In this document: one piece after another, positions 1-12,400 of the stretch
Position numbering within the stretch: position 1 is the stretch's first letter
Layout of the letters: the number at the start of each line of letters is the position of its first letter
From: Xiphophorus maculatus
Lineage: Eukaryota; Chordata; Actinopteri; Cyprinodontiformes; Poeciliidae
Length of the DNA: 64,000 nt
Assembly: GCF_002775205.1 (NCBI RefSeq)
Contig: NC_036453.1
Location: 25,218,713 to 25,282,712 of the forward strand
Direction of reading: 5' to 3'
Notes under the pieces: generated by a model
The model's database searches: none
Seen by the model: the letters and a program-made list of their open reading frames with translations, nothing else
What the model was told of the DNA's origin: nothing
Made by a program: the position numbers and the translations under genes

Positions 1-307
1 TTAAAAAGCTACAGGTACCGCTGCTTTCCCCTCCTCCTCTTCCACTTGTTACTGCACGCTGCTGGTCAGCTGTCATTTTTCCCATGCTCCCACAATACAC
101 CAACTTAATGGCGCGGTTAAATATCTGGTCCACTAATTGCACTACATAAAGTCACCACGACTTCTTCAGAAAACAATCTGGCTGTCAAAGTGTTTGAGAA
201 GCATTTGTGGTTTTGCTGTGTTTTTACTCCAGGTTACTAAACTTCCGAGCTCATACTGATCGTCTATGCAGCTAGGTGAAGCTATTGTATTCAAATCCAA
301 CTGTGAT

Positions 308-579
308 CAGGGTTTCCCCTGTTGTATTATAAGCCTGGTGCTCCCACCAGGCTAAACAATGTTTATATATTTTAGTTTTTTTAATGATTGCCTTTTTTTT
401 AAAGACTTTATAGTTGATGTTTAGGTATTAATCTTCCAATAACACATAATCATCAAGTGATATTTCCAAATTTCCTGTCAACTTTAAACATTTTTTAACT
501 CAAAAACCCAGCGAACCACTGGATGACTGCCCTAGCGCCCTGAGCACCAAGCTTAGCAAGTTTTCTGGAGGAAACCCTG
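308..579. repeat. MITE-like element with CAGGGTTTCC termini
   Basis: The segment starts CAGGGTTTCC and ends GGAAACCCTG, so it has short terminal inverted repeats. A reverse-complement relative lies in vkorc1l1 intron 1 (55293-55596), sharing the AGCCTGGTG and TTTAAAGACTTTATAG stretches. The CAGGG terminus suggests a non-autonomous hAT-type element, but no clean 8-bp target duplication is visible here. Confidence 0.55.
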
Positions 580-1789
580 GCGATAGCAGCATTAATCCCG
601 ACAGGGTATAAAGCATTTAAAAAGCCCTTGAATCAATGAGGCGACACGGGCGAGGCCTAAATATTCGCAGAAAAGATAAGCAAGGCGCAGAACCTTCAGG
701 CTTACGGTTAAGTAAGACTTAAAGGGGCAGGGTGGCAGAAACCTGTCTTGAAAGAGTCCTCTGTCCTCCAGCTGACACTCTGACAGAGTGATCCAACCTG
801 ATTTTATTAAGCAGAACCTGAATACTGACTACAAAGATCTTTTTTCAAGTTTATGATACCAAGAATTCAACTGTGATCTTTATACACAAAGGTGTTTGTC
901 AGAAATGAAACTAATTTCGCCTTATAGTTTACCAATAAAAATAAATCTGGGCATGGATTAAATATTAGCCATTACAATTATTTTAGTCAGGCATATTAGT
1001 TAGTACAAGTGTGTATCGTTAAAACACCTTTTTTGGTAACAAATCCTACCTGAAAATGTTAGTTGCAATTGATATATGTTAATTCAGTCAGAGAACATTA
1101 AGCTAGATTTTTTAAAAAGATAATTTGAGTTGTATTATGAATACATATTCATATAATAAAAGTTCAGAACTGTAAAAATTTTAATTCTAGCCCAGCAATA
1201 GTTTCATAGAGTTGCTGTTGCTAGTGACTTCAGCTGTAAATGGATTACATACCACCTTAGAAAGGATTTTTAAAGTATACAATACTATTTCAGTGATGTC
1301 TCTGCTTTAATCGCAGACCTCTGTTTTGTTTTCCTTTCTTTCTAAAATGAGACAACTTCATGATAGAAACAGCGAAGGTTCTTGCAAGTCATGATTCCCC
1401 TGCAAAGGACTCAGTCGTGATAAACTGGATCAACTTCAGACGTAAAACTTGTTGGAGTGCACTAATGGCAGTGTCTGCAGAACTGTATCCTTGAGATTTA
1501 TTTGGTATTTATCCATCTGAGCTTGTCGTTCTTAAATGTACATTTAGGGAGATGGTTATGGATTGAGAAATGTTAAATAAACGCCTTTGACTCTTGATTG
1601 TGCAGATATGCATATGATTAATAAAACAGAAGTTGCCAAATAGTTTGGTGCCTGTTGTGTCTAAAGTTTGCCATTACTTGACAAACTCGATCTATTTGAG
1701 TGATTAAATTGATCAACTTGAATAGTATGATCTTGAAACAAAAATAATTAGAATTTGACTCATTTTGTCCAGTGGGTACATTTGAGTAA

Positions 1790-1915
1790 CTTAGACTTAG
1801 ACTGACTTTATTGTCATTTTGCATGCACAGGGTGTATACAGAACGAAATTTCGTTGCATACGGCTCAGAACAATGTTTTGAGGTTCCAATGTTGTGAGGT
1901 TACTCCAGAATAAAA
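1790..1915. repeat. Fragment of a dispersed fish repeat
   Basis: The stretch contains ACTTAGACTTAGACTGACTT followed by TTATTGTCATTTTGCATG and GAACGAAATTTCGTTGCAT. This wording resembles a dispersed fish repeat that I recognise from memory only. No second copy in the window confirms it. Confidence 0.35.
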
Positions 1916-2445
1916 TAAAATAGTTGTTGCTAACTCTGATTTCTAGCAACTGGAGGGAAGACACAGAGATTAGAGGTGATTATATTTTAAGGATGGGATG
2001 GGCAGCTGTCAGTGATATGAATACAGAAGGATTATCATTGCTCCCTCCGTGTAGAAATGTGCGACACACGCCATCATCACTATGTAGACAGAACTCTACA
2101 GGACAGAAATCATCTCTTATCTCCCACGATTTAACTGTTAATATGTGAAATGGCATATGTAATTATAAACTAACGGCTTTATTTATTTTTTCATTAATTT
2201 GCTCAACTTAGCAGGGTATACTTCCAAACAAACCTACGGCGTCTGCTTCACCACCTGGATAACGACTTTGTAACACCGGGGCTAAAGGTCTGTAGCTTCA
2301 ACAGTAAAGCTAATGTTAGCTAGCCGTTAACGTTAGTTAGCAGGAATGTTGTTGCTCTGACAACACTCAATTTTTCTATCTTTCTTTTTTTTTTTCTCTC
2401 TCTCTCCTTCTTCTTAATAACATTCCTCTAAACGACACCGCTTAC

Positions 2446-2577
2446 CTCAATTTTGTCGACATTCCTGGCACAGCCGACAACCCGCATGCCCTGCTGGACC
2501 AGAGCCCGGGTTACAGCCGCTCCAATCCCCACCGAGGCTCCGGTCACCAGGGCCACTCTGCCTTTCCACCGCTCCAT
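2446..2577 (-). CDS. dhrs11: Dehydrogenase/reductase SDR family member 11, coding exon 1 (partial gene)
   Basis: This exon encodes the N-terminal 44 residues of a short-chain dehydrogenase/reductase. It begins MERWKGRVALVTGASVGIG and ends with a basic NADP-binding segment around VVGCARNVDKIE. The TGASVGIG glycine motif at residues 12-19 is the cofactor-binding TGxxxGxG signature. The sequence follows mammalian DHRS11, an NADP(H)-dependent keto/17-beta-hydroxysteroid reductase, almost residue for residue. The ATG is at 2577-2575. The exon ends in phase 0 at 2446, followed by a GTAAG donor at 2445-2441. The remaining exons are not in the window. Its neighbour ggnbp2, same strand, is also its neighbour at human 17q12, which supports orthology. 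Confidence 0.9.
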
Positions 2578-2890
2578 CTCCACCAAGCGTCTTCACCGGG
2601 ACCGTTTCTGTGACGCGAGCCTACGGCTCCCCCGTGCTGCGCTTCTGCCGAGCCCCAAACCAGGCTGCCGCGGTCGAGGATGTCGCGGGGGTTACGTACG
2701 GTATTCGAAATATGGGATGCAGCCGTTCCAGAGTCCCGTGTCAGTCTGCGCAGCGTCCAGGACGACGGCGGCAATAAGAGGTCGTAAAGATCGATCCATG
2801 CGCCTCTCGGACCGAAATACGAAGAGTCCGGCTGCGTTGAAATGTTTGACTCGCTTCACCTCCCACTTTCATTTCGAGCCGCCGCACTGG
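2578..2890 (-). promoter_or_regulatory. CpG-rich 5' flank of dhrs11
   Basis: The few hundred bases upstream of the dhrs11 ATG are distinctly GC- and CpG-rich compared with the AT-rich DNA on both sides, as expected of a CpG-type promoter and 5' UTR. No TATA box is evident. The plus- and minus-strand open frames here look like GC-rich shadows. The exact start site cannot be read from sequence. Confidence 0.5.
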
Positions 2891-3339
2891 ACTGGGGAGT
2901 GTTGAGAGTAGCTTATTAGCACCACCTAGTGGAGAGGATGGAATTGTAAAAGTCAAAGGTGAAACTGTGGCATAAATACCACCGGTGGGGCTGGATGTGT
3001 TTTCAGGGGAACTCCAGAGATGCCCCCAGAAAGTCTTTAAACTTATAAAGTGGGTTGTCCCAAGGTTGTATGGGGTCCTAAGAAGAATTTCATTTGGGGC
3101 CCTAAACTTGTATACAAATTTAGTGGATCCAGGAAGGTGGGCCAGATTTATTTAGCTGAGCTTGAAAGCAATCTGATAATTGGTTATTATCTTCTAAAAT
3201 GTGTTTTGTGAACAAACTGAGTTGAAATGCAAAAAGATTAAAGTCATGGCATCAGATTATAACTCTATTAACACAACATTGTTATTAAGTTATATTAAGT
3301 TGCTTTTTATATTAACAGCATTTCATATTTTTACAATTT

Positions 3340-3456
3340 ATAGACAACTACTACTCAGTGGTGGTTGTTATTGTGTCTTGTCTCTATGCTGTAACTGCGA
3401 AGTAATTTCCCTGCTGGGATGAATAAAGTACTTCTATTCTAATCTATTCTATTCTA
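3340..3456 (+). repeat. Probable LINE 3' end with pentanucleotide tail
   Basis: A segment reading TGCTGTAACTGCGAAGTAAT, then a 'ttccctgctgggatgaataaagta' type end, runs into repeated TTCTA units (3434-3456). A 3' terminal AATAAAGTA followed by a short tandem tail is typical of fish non-LTR retrotransposon ends. No reverse transcriptase frame is attached, so it is a 5'-truncated copy. Confidence 0.5.
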
Positions 3457-3817
3457 TAAATAAAAAAAGATTACTATTTGCATTCTTATAGCATACTTGC
3501 CAATTCCTTTAAATCTTAAAATAAAAAATCAATCTTTTATTTCATGTGTACTTAATCTATTGCAGAGAAGAAGAGGCGCAACTGGGTCATTCATCCTTAA
3601 CGTCATGGCTTAGAATACTTTTTTCAAAATAATCCTCCTTGTCAAAACCAAAGTAAGAATATTTAATTAATATAAAACTTTCTGATTACTAGTTTCTCCC
3701 ACCCAAAATCCTAAAATTTCTACTAAAATGAAATGTAATTAAAAAAATAAAAGAAAAAGCCCAGTCTGCTTAAATCCAGTGCACAGTGAGGAAGCGCCAG
3801 GTACTAACATCAGTACA

Positions 3818-3861
3818 GACTGTCCAGGAATGTGAGCTACTGTTCACATTCCTGGACAGTC
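3818..3861. repeat. Perfect 18-bp inverted repeat (hairpin)
   Basis: The arms at 3818-3835 and 3844-3861 are perfect reverse complements (GACTGTCCAGGAATGTGA and its complement) around an 8-nt loop. It lies alone in intergenic DNA. It is short for a miRNA precursor, and its function is unknown. Confidence 0.8.
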
Positions 3862-4511
3862 AGTTTTATTTCTTTAACCGAAAATTAAACGTTCAAAGGC
3901 GTGGGAGTAGAATAGGCTGACAAACTAACCATATGCTTTATTAGGTATTAATCTAACACTGGTCTCTGCTGACATGATGGTCTATGAAGCTCACACTTGA
4001 TTCAGAAATGCATTACAGCCAAAGAATATTTCATGCAATACAAACTTTCTGAAGTTTACTCACAAACAATGAGCTGGAGCATAGATTCATGAATTGGTCT
4101 ATGCAGCTTGCTGAGATATTAATAAGTTACTTTATTTACCAAGTTGTTCCCTGTAGGCGTGGAGCTCTCCAACAGAGGGACGTTTGGCACTGATATTTAT
4201 AAATGTATTAAATTTTTTCTGTCATTTTAATCTGAAACTGGATTTACGTCAGATCACTAATTCTGTTTATCCCTCTCTTAATGCATTTATAAAGTGGAGA
4301 TCCACAATGCTGCCAATATGTTTTTAACTTTAATCCATACAGCTGTTTTGACAGAATTAGTAAAAGGCTAAAATGTATGAATAAAGTCCTGAAGGGGATT
4401 CATGTGAGCATAGATTTTTTTCGGAGCATTCTGTTAGGCACAAGTTTCAAACTTCTGTCCTCAAGGTTTGGTGTTCTGCAACCTCTCAATGCATCCTTGT
4501 CTGAACACACC

Positions 4512-5004
4512 TAAAGGGGCAGTATTATGTAAAATCGACATTTTGAGATTTACATCATGTTATTCCATCATCAAAAAACATATCTGGAATGTTGCTTTGA
4601 TTCTTTCACAGTTTGAGAAATGCTTTAATCTCCCATGGCAACCATTCAACTGTGCAAAACACCTGGTTGGACCTAGCTCCGCCTTCGAGGCGCAGCTCCT
4701 CCCTCATTCAGTTCCTTCAGACTAGCGGCAGCAATTAGCAAACACCGGTTGGAATTGCACATCTACTGAGCTCATTATATGAGCTACTTCTCTAACGCTG
4801 GTAAAAATGTTGCTAAAAGGTTAATAGGCGAGTGATTTCATGATGACTTCCTGAGTTTCAGAAAAAGCAGGTGTTTTTAAAGAGACAGAGGACCAATTTG
4901 AAGAAGTTATTTATTTTAAGTCATATTAGATCTATACAGTCTTTTTATAACAACTGAAGTTGGCACTGTGTGCCTGGAAAATACACAATACCGCCCCTTT
5001 AAAA
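4512..5004. repeat. MITE with AGGGGCAGTATT termini (copy 1)
   Basis: The left end reads TAAAGGGGCAGTATTATG and the right end reads CACAATACCGCCCCTTTAA, giving near-perfect terminal inverted repeats with TTAA-like outer bases. A related copy lies in a myo19 intron (22141-22680). They share the interior words ACATATCTGGA, AGCAGTTAGCAAACACC-like and GATGACTTCCTGA. TTAA ends are seen in piggyBac- and Kolobok-type elements. There is no coding capacity. Confidence 0.75.
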
Positions 5005-5885
5005 GCAAGTTATTGAATTGCCTTTCCTGATTGAAATCAAGTTCTACAGAGTCCTGCTAATGACCAAAGTACTTCATTCAGGTTTGTTGAAGCAGACTCA
5101 CACCCAAAGGTTGGAAGACAAGAGCCTTCAAGTACTGGAGCTTCAGATTTCTGCAATATGGGACATCCCAACTAAGCCACTGTGTAAAATTTGAAGACTG
5201 ATCGATAAAATAAAATAGGAACTTTGACTTTTCTGTACTTGAAATGAACAACTCCAAAAGGAGTACTAACCAACAGGATATAGTGTACAGTTAAAACAAG
5301 TTTCACAAAGCTCACGTCTTAGATTAGACCAATAGGAAACAGTCAGCTGATGTGAAACCTGCTGTGTCTGAGGCAAAAAAGAGAAAAGCAGAGTAACTGG
5401 AAAGTAACCCAATCGTCCTGGGCTGGAACACCTGCTTACAGGTGCCAGAAAATGGTCGACTCCACGCCACACAGATTTGAAGCAGCCCTCAAACATCATT
5501 TATTTAAAAAAAGCTTTAATTCAGTCATTTACAGGAAAACGAAATTTTCCCCAAGTATTTTATGTTTCAGTTCATTTTAAAAATACTTTATTGATACCAA
5601 AGGGAAGCTAAATGTTGCTGTAGCTCATTATTCAAGGTTTTTCAGAGAGTCGTAGAAGCTGATTGTTGTCTTTCCAGTTGGAGTTTATACAATAAATGGG
5701 TTTGTAGAGAAATTTGGTAGAATTTTGGACACAACTGTACTTAAAAAAAAATAGAAAATCATGTTTTTGGTGATAAAAATTGGTTTGCAAAACTGCATAT
5801 AAGTTTTGTATATTGTGAAGAAAAATTCATATTTAGAGGGGAGGGGGAAAAAAACACATTTATAATCCATATTAATAAATACTCT

Positions 5886-5891
5886 TTATTT
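5886..5891 (-). terminator. Candidate polyadenylation signal of ggnbp2
   Basis: TTTATT on the plus strand is AATAAA on the minus strand. It lies about 535 bp beyond the ggnbp2 stop codon, giving a plausible 3' UTR that includes a short GA-rich tract near 6043. Confidence 0.45.
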
Positions 5892-6424
5892 AGTAAATTT
5901 TCCTTAACATTGCGCTCTTAACACACCCCAAATTTATTACAAATGGATGTTTATTCTCTGTAAAATTTTTATATTTATACTTCTGTACACATTTCATGGT
6001 GCAACCTGTAAGCGCTACACTGAAGTGTCACCATAAAGAAGAGAGAGAGAGAGAAAAAAATGGAAACAAAAATAAAAACAAGACGACTAAAATTCTTCCC
6101 TAATATCACAGCTTGCAAAACTTGATTTCTTATTCCACTGTGCTCTAACCCTGAAACCCTACACATGACCAACAATAAATAGCTAGGTTTGATCAAAGAG
6201 AACAACAAACATGTATGAATGTGGCAAATAGAGATGAACAACTGCATCAGTGTACAAGTGCAAAAGAATCAAAGATGTCAAGGAGAAAGAAAATTAATAA
6301 CTCACGTTGATTTTAAAGAAATGACCCAACAAGACACAGAAGGATACATCTGAAATGTATCTTTTTATAACAACCTTGCAGCAGTGGTCACGAGTGCTTT
6401 TAAATTTTCCAAGGGATTATGATG

Positions 6425-9400
6425 TTACTTGACGCTGGTTGTGGCGAACCACTTTCCACAGACTCGCTTGCTCCGCTCAGTGGCACGGCAGTAGTTGGTG
6501 AATTTCTCCTTGAGGAGCTGTCGGTACTGGTGGCGGTTGCTGTAGAAGGACTGGTTCTGTTCCAGAAATGCCTGGATTTCGTCCTCCGTCAGACCGCTCT
6601 CTTCATCGGAAGTTACCTCGGAATCGTCCTGATCGAGGAAAAAAAAAGAACGAAAAGATGGTAATGTATGATATAAATCTTATGGAGTATTAGAACCACG
6701 CCAAAAAAATAAAGTCCGAATATTACGACTTCTTTCATATAATATGTCTTTATTCTTGTAATTGTATTTTTTTTATTTATATGGCCCTAATAATCCTGTT
6801 GTGCAATCTGAATAGTAGATTCATAACTAGTTCTTCTGATGTTAAGTATAAAGTTAACTACTACTTTTCTACTGATGATGATCATAACAGGGCAAAATAA
6901 TAATAATCTTACCAGGAGTTCCACCAAACTTAAATTTGCCTTTGTAGGCCTCATGTGAAGGCTGAGGTTGCTTTGATGGACTGCCCATGGCGACCGTAGA
7001 GAAATGTTAGCGAGCTTGTCACCACATAAGGAGGAAAAAATGTCTTTGGTTCGACAAGTGTTTGCTGATGTCAGATTGTGGCCTGTGGCGTTCCCGTCCG
7101 ACGTACAACCTTCGGTTTTTGGCTCCTGAGGGAACATTAGAGTTTTACCTTGAACATGTGGCTGAATACTCTGCATTCAACAAAATGGCATGTCCTCAGT
7201 TTGTCGCCTCACCTGATCATTGCAGCTCTTGCCCTTTTTCTTCTTCTTTTTACTCTTGCACTGACTGTTTTCCTCAGAGTGCGGCCAGCAGTCCACACAG
7301 CTGTCTGTCCCGTCCTCCTCTTTGTCTTCGACACAGTGGTGGACGTTTGGGTAATCCCCTTCAGAGGATAAGTAAGAGCAGACTGTGAGATCAGAGGGAC
7401 AACATTTCGCATACAGGGTAAAATATCTGTGATGAATATCTGTGTGTGTTTAACCTGGACCTGCTTCGTGGTTGCACATGCCCTCAGAGCAGGCGACGTC
7501 GGAGCCTTCTCGTGATCCCATCTCGCTGCCCTCCATACTTGACGAGTAGCCGCAGTCGCTGCCATTACTGTTGTGGGACAAATCTGAGGACAATGTTGTG
7601 TCCCGAATGATTATACCTCGCTTGGTGTTATCTGAGCAGTTACAGGAGGCGTTTCTGCTGGTGGTCACTGTCTCTTCACACCCAGCCTCTTCCTCTTCCT
7701 CATCGTGGCTACCACAGGCCTTACAGCTGCCCTCAACTGAGTCAAAGGAACCCTGTGACACCAAAACAAAAACATTGAAATGCAGAACTGTCGGTTTATA
7801 TTAAAGCCCATCAGCGCTGTGTGAACTCAGAATTTTCACCTCATCCAGGATTTTCTCCTTGTTCTCTGCCTCCTGTTCAGACATATCAAAACCACACTTG
7901 TTTTTGCGTCGGTTTTTCCGTTTCTGTCTCTTCTTCTCCAGTTTCAGTTCTTTGGCTCTCTCCTCCTCTGACAGTTCCTCCACAAACTGCTCGAGCCGAC
8001 TGATGCCCTGCATCTTCTCCACTGCCATCTGGAGGTCAGAAAAACACTCGGTTAAACGCAGAGCGGCAAAACTCTGCGGCGTCCGCAGAAGTGAGCGAGG
8101 AATACCTCAAAGCTTTTCCGTAGTGCATCGATACCCAGATGGAACAATATCTGCCACGTCTGTTCCTCAGCTCGTAGTTTCTGCCAGAGTCTGTGCAGCC
8201 GCTCGTAGAGATGAATGCCCAGACAGGTCAGAACTTCCTCTTGTGCAATATCAATCGTTTTCGCGTGTCTCTCTCTGCGCCTTGGGGGGGGAAAACAGCA
8301 CAAGCCAAAACAATATATATCAGCTAATTTCCTGAAACTCCTGAATACTTTAGTCCTGACAGGATTAAAGTATATCACACCTTTTACTTACTCATAATTA
8401 GGGGTGTAAACAAATAATCCATCAATTTCCAATTAATGCTGCATTAGTCTAAAATTAGTTCCAATTGATTAACACTTAGACCTTCTTTTAGTGTTGTAGT
8501 TTGGCCGCCACCCAGGAGAGGGCGTCGCTGGTCATCCTTAAGTGGAGCCAGTTGATACAAAACCAAAGATAAGTTGGTTGCATAAAAAATCCAATAAAAA
8601 ACAAAAGAAGAAGAAGAAGAAAATCAAAGATGGCGGAGCCATATCGGAACGAGAAAGGAGAAGCGGTCCAAACAAAATCTCAACCAAAAGTTATTGATGT
8701 GCTATGAAGGCAAGGATTTGAAGACAGAAGCGGAGAGAAAAATGCAGAAAAATTGTAACATGATGGCAAAAAGAAAAGTTGATTTTTAAGGCTGCCGTGA
8801 GTTAACGCACTTCAAAGCATTCTTTGAAGAACAACTACAGATGGTGCTTCTGTGGGAACATCTCTGCGTTCATAGAAAATTAAGTGTTTCACACATTTTA
8901 TACTTTTCATCTTTTATTTTTCTATCTAGCAACCTAAGAGCTACCTGTTTTGTTATATTTTATATATTTAAGGTTGATAACGTGTGAGAACCACAATTTT
9001 CAGTTTTTTCAGCCAGTATTTAATACAGCTGGCACAAAATAATGATAAAATTGTATGATTTTTAAATGATTTTAATTTAGATTATTATGAGAAATGTTGC
9101 CGTCTACATAAAGGAAAGAAGGTTGGAGCTCTTGATACAAGAGAAACTCAAGGTTTTAAAAAAAAAAAAGGTCACCTAATGATTAATGATTAATTTGATC
9201 GACAAATTAATCATTTGTCAATCAATAAGATCATCCAACTTTAGATTGACTCATAAATCGATAACTTGCATCCGCCAATCATACTGCATTCACCAAACGA
9301 CAAACGCGAGCAGAACTCCAACTTACTCGTAGCCTCCTGAGAACTCAGGCTCTGCCCTGCCGAGTAAGTGAGCGATGAAGTCCGTTTCGCAGCACACGTG

Positions 9401-12400
9401 GATGTGCCGCTCATGGGGGCAACAACAGAGACCCTCATACAGAGCGGCGCAGTATCCCTTCTCCTCACTGGAGTCCACCTCTCCAACCAGGATGTTGTAT
9501 GCTCTGATCACTTTATTCTTACAGTCTGTGCAAAACCTGTTGGAAGTCGAAGGCCAGTTGGTTTCTCTTCAATCACAAAACCACCGTTTTATGGCGGACG
9601 ATTAAGTATTTGGTGAGTAAATGGTCTGGTAACGACGGAGTACCTGTGTTTCCGCAAGTACGTCTCCAGCGTCTCAAGTAGACAGGCACTGTCGATGAGG
9701 ACCACCTCGTCCCTGCATTCTTGAGACATCAGCTCCCACACGTCCATCCAACTTCCCCTGCAGCATTTATAGCAGTGTTATAACATGTAATGCACAGCTC
9801 TGACAGCTACAAAGTAAAGTACACCCTCAGTATCCAAACCAAATATCTTAGCTGTTTGTTTTCGACTGAATTACCTATTTAAAATAATAAGAAAAACAAC
9901 ATTTTTGTAAATTGCTAGACATAATTACCGCATTCTTCATAAAAACAGAAGTGAGTAAAACTTCTAAAACTAAAAACGTGACAATAAGAAGATTACTTAC
10001 CCCAGGGGTTTAGGTTTGTGAGTGTCTAAGGAGTGCAACTGGCAGCGCTTATTCTTTTTACTCTTTGGAATGGCGTCAATCATGTCATTTAACTTTGGCC
10101 TGCAAAAGAAAAAAAAAGAGAAAATACAACCGTTATAGTAATAATTGAACTTTTTCTACATTCTTTCAATATATTTATGACTTCATTGACTTTCTATGCA
10201 AAGCAGAAACAAACTGGTACATAATTGTGAACCTGAAGTGAAAAAACATGGTTCTCTTTATTTAAATATGTGGTAAGCATTTGTACTCAGTACTTCCTAG
10301 AATCACCTCATGTTGCAATGACAAACGCATCTCCGTTGGAATGCGTTTTTACCAGCTTTCCGACATCTTGTCGTCTTACACTTTCCTTGAAAACTAGCTC
10401 AATGCATTCACCAATCAAAGCTTAATGAAAGAGTGGCAATCCACCGTCTCAAGGAGACTCCATGGTCAAGTCAAAGAAAGTTAATTGGTTTGATGAGACC
10501 AAGATGGAGCTTTTTGGCCATCAAGAAAGACGCCATGTTTGGGATATACCAAACTCTGCACATCACAACAAAAACACCATCCGCACTGAGAAACATGTTC
10601 AGCATCCAGCTCAAGCTACACAGAAATTGTTTGACGACAACAAAGTTCTGGAGTGGCCTAGTCAAAGCCCAGACCTCTGTCTGATAGAGAATTTGTGGTA
10701 GGACCTGAAAAGAGCTGTTCCCAGCTGATCCCCAGGTAACCTGACAAACTTTGAACAGTTTTGCAACAAAGAATGGACAACTGCAGCGTCCAGATGTGAA
10801 GCCTGATAAAGACTTACCCACATAGACTCCATGCAGCCACAGGTGCATTTGCTAAATACGGACTTGAATGGGGCGAATATTTATGCAATGACTTATGTTA
10901 TGCTAAACATTTTTATTTGTTATTTTGTAGAAATTAGCTTTCACTATGGCATTCAAGGATTTTTACAAAAAAAAAATTTTTTTGCCAAAAAAGCCAAATA
11001 TTGCTGCTCAGGATTGACTTATAGAGGTAATAAAAGGGTAAAACATCCAAGGGGGTGAAATAAGTTTTATAGACACTGTTCCTAAACACTTGTATCTGCA
11101 GCAAAAGGCAATTCTATAGTTCTTAAAAAAACAAAAAACAAACACTTAAGCAAGGCCCTGTAATATCAGACCTATGCTTTTTAAGTCTAAATATACATGT
11201 TTTCTAACAGTTATTAAAAAATAATCAATGTCATCACAATAAAAATAAAGGGGAGAACAGTGAACATTGTGTTTTCTGCTGTACTACAATCAATGTAAAA
11301 ATAAAGAGAAAAGATTTTTCCTCTCACCCATGGATGTAGAACAGGGTATAAAGCTTCTTCATGTCTGCCAAACAAGCCTTGGTGACAGTGAGCATGCCTT
11401 TGGGTTTCACTGTGAGGGGCTCCAGCGCTGGGTTCCCCGTCTCCACTGAGTGAGAAAAGAGGCGCTCCACACTTCGTCTACAGCCCACGCACGGCACCAG
11501 CTGGGATAGCGCGCTGTACACCTCGCTGGACGACACCATAAAGGCGATATTCAGGTCCTGCTGCTTCAGCTTGGAATAATACTATGGAAAAAATAAAATG
11601 ATACCATGATCTATTTGTCCCCCACACTAAATCCTAGGGACGCAAAGATCCATTTTTCCTCACTTCCGATACCGATATCTAAGGTCTACTATCGGCCAAT
11701 TCAATACAAAAAACCCGTCGCTGAATTAACTTATAACTTTTCTTTTTTCTAAACATAGACATAAATGTACTGAATTGCAAATTGATAATTGTATGCAAGT
11801 GTTGTATGTAGTCTTACATACAACAATAGTTTCACAAACTTGGTCAAACACGGAAAAAACAACACAACTTTAATTTGTTCAGTCAGCGCAATTAGCAGGA
11901 AAACAGCCAATGTACAATAAATAATAAAGAAACTGACAAAAATAAAAAGCTGACTACCTTGATCAAACGTAAAAAATAAACTGAAACAAACTTTCTTTCA
12001 AGTGGCTCAGAAGGTGCAATTAGAAATTATAATTATAATGTAAAAATAAAACATCACTCAAAGCACAGAATTAGACTTAATAGAGCTGCCCATTGTCACC
12101 GATACCCGATCTAGAATTTTTAATAATCGGGACAGATACATACATTAGCATCAGTTGAGTGCATCTTTACTTAATACACACAAATAACATCCTTTAGGCT
12201 TAGATTTTTGTGTGTGCATGTCTGCCAGATTAGAAGAAATTCTGTGACACAGTGTGTGAAATTACCTCAGAAAATTGCTTCCAATGAGCAATGACTATGT
12301 CAGTGCCTTCGGCGTCCATGAAACTGTCAGGAAACTCCATCACCATCTGACAACCATTAAAACACAACAGATAATGACGCATCAGAAACTCCACGGTCAC

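Larger units (their letters stand above)
1..2445 (-). other. dhrs11: dhrs11 intron 1 (partial) with dispersed repeats
   Basis: This stretch lies downstream, on the minus strand, of the donor site at 2444-2445 that ends dhrs11 coding exon 1, so it should be intron 1. I found no segment resembling DHRS11 exon 2, so the rest of the gene probably lies outside the window. It holds a MITE-like repeat (308-579), a fragment of another dispersed repeat (about 1790-1915) and AT-rich sequence. Confidence 0.6.
2891..5880. other. Intergenic DNA between dhrs11 and ggnbp2, repeat-bearing
   Basis: No protein-coding exon is recognisable. The stretch holds a LINE-like 3' tail (3340-3456), a perfect short hairpin (3818-3861), a MITE with TTAA-type ends (4512-5004) and otherwise AT-rich sequence. 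Confidence 0.6.

Noticed and set aside
2453-2905. 150-codon plus-strand frame over the dhrs11 first exon
   Set aside because: It is the antisense shadow of dhrs11 exon 1 and its CpG-rich flank. The minus strand encodes the recognisable SDR glycine motif with a proper donor.
3818-3861. miRNA precursor
   Set aside because: The total hairpin is only 44 nt with a perfect stem. Typical pre-miRNAs are about 60 nt or longer with mismatches. It is kept only as a structural observation.
7062-8335. Several plus-strand frames opposite ggnbp2 exons 7-11
   Set aside because: They are antisense to well-supported ggnbp2 exons and have no family signature.
10462-10701. Active Tc1 transposase gene
   Set aside because: The catalytic-core segment around the second aspartate is missing and a stop directly follows the ENLW motif, so it is a relic.
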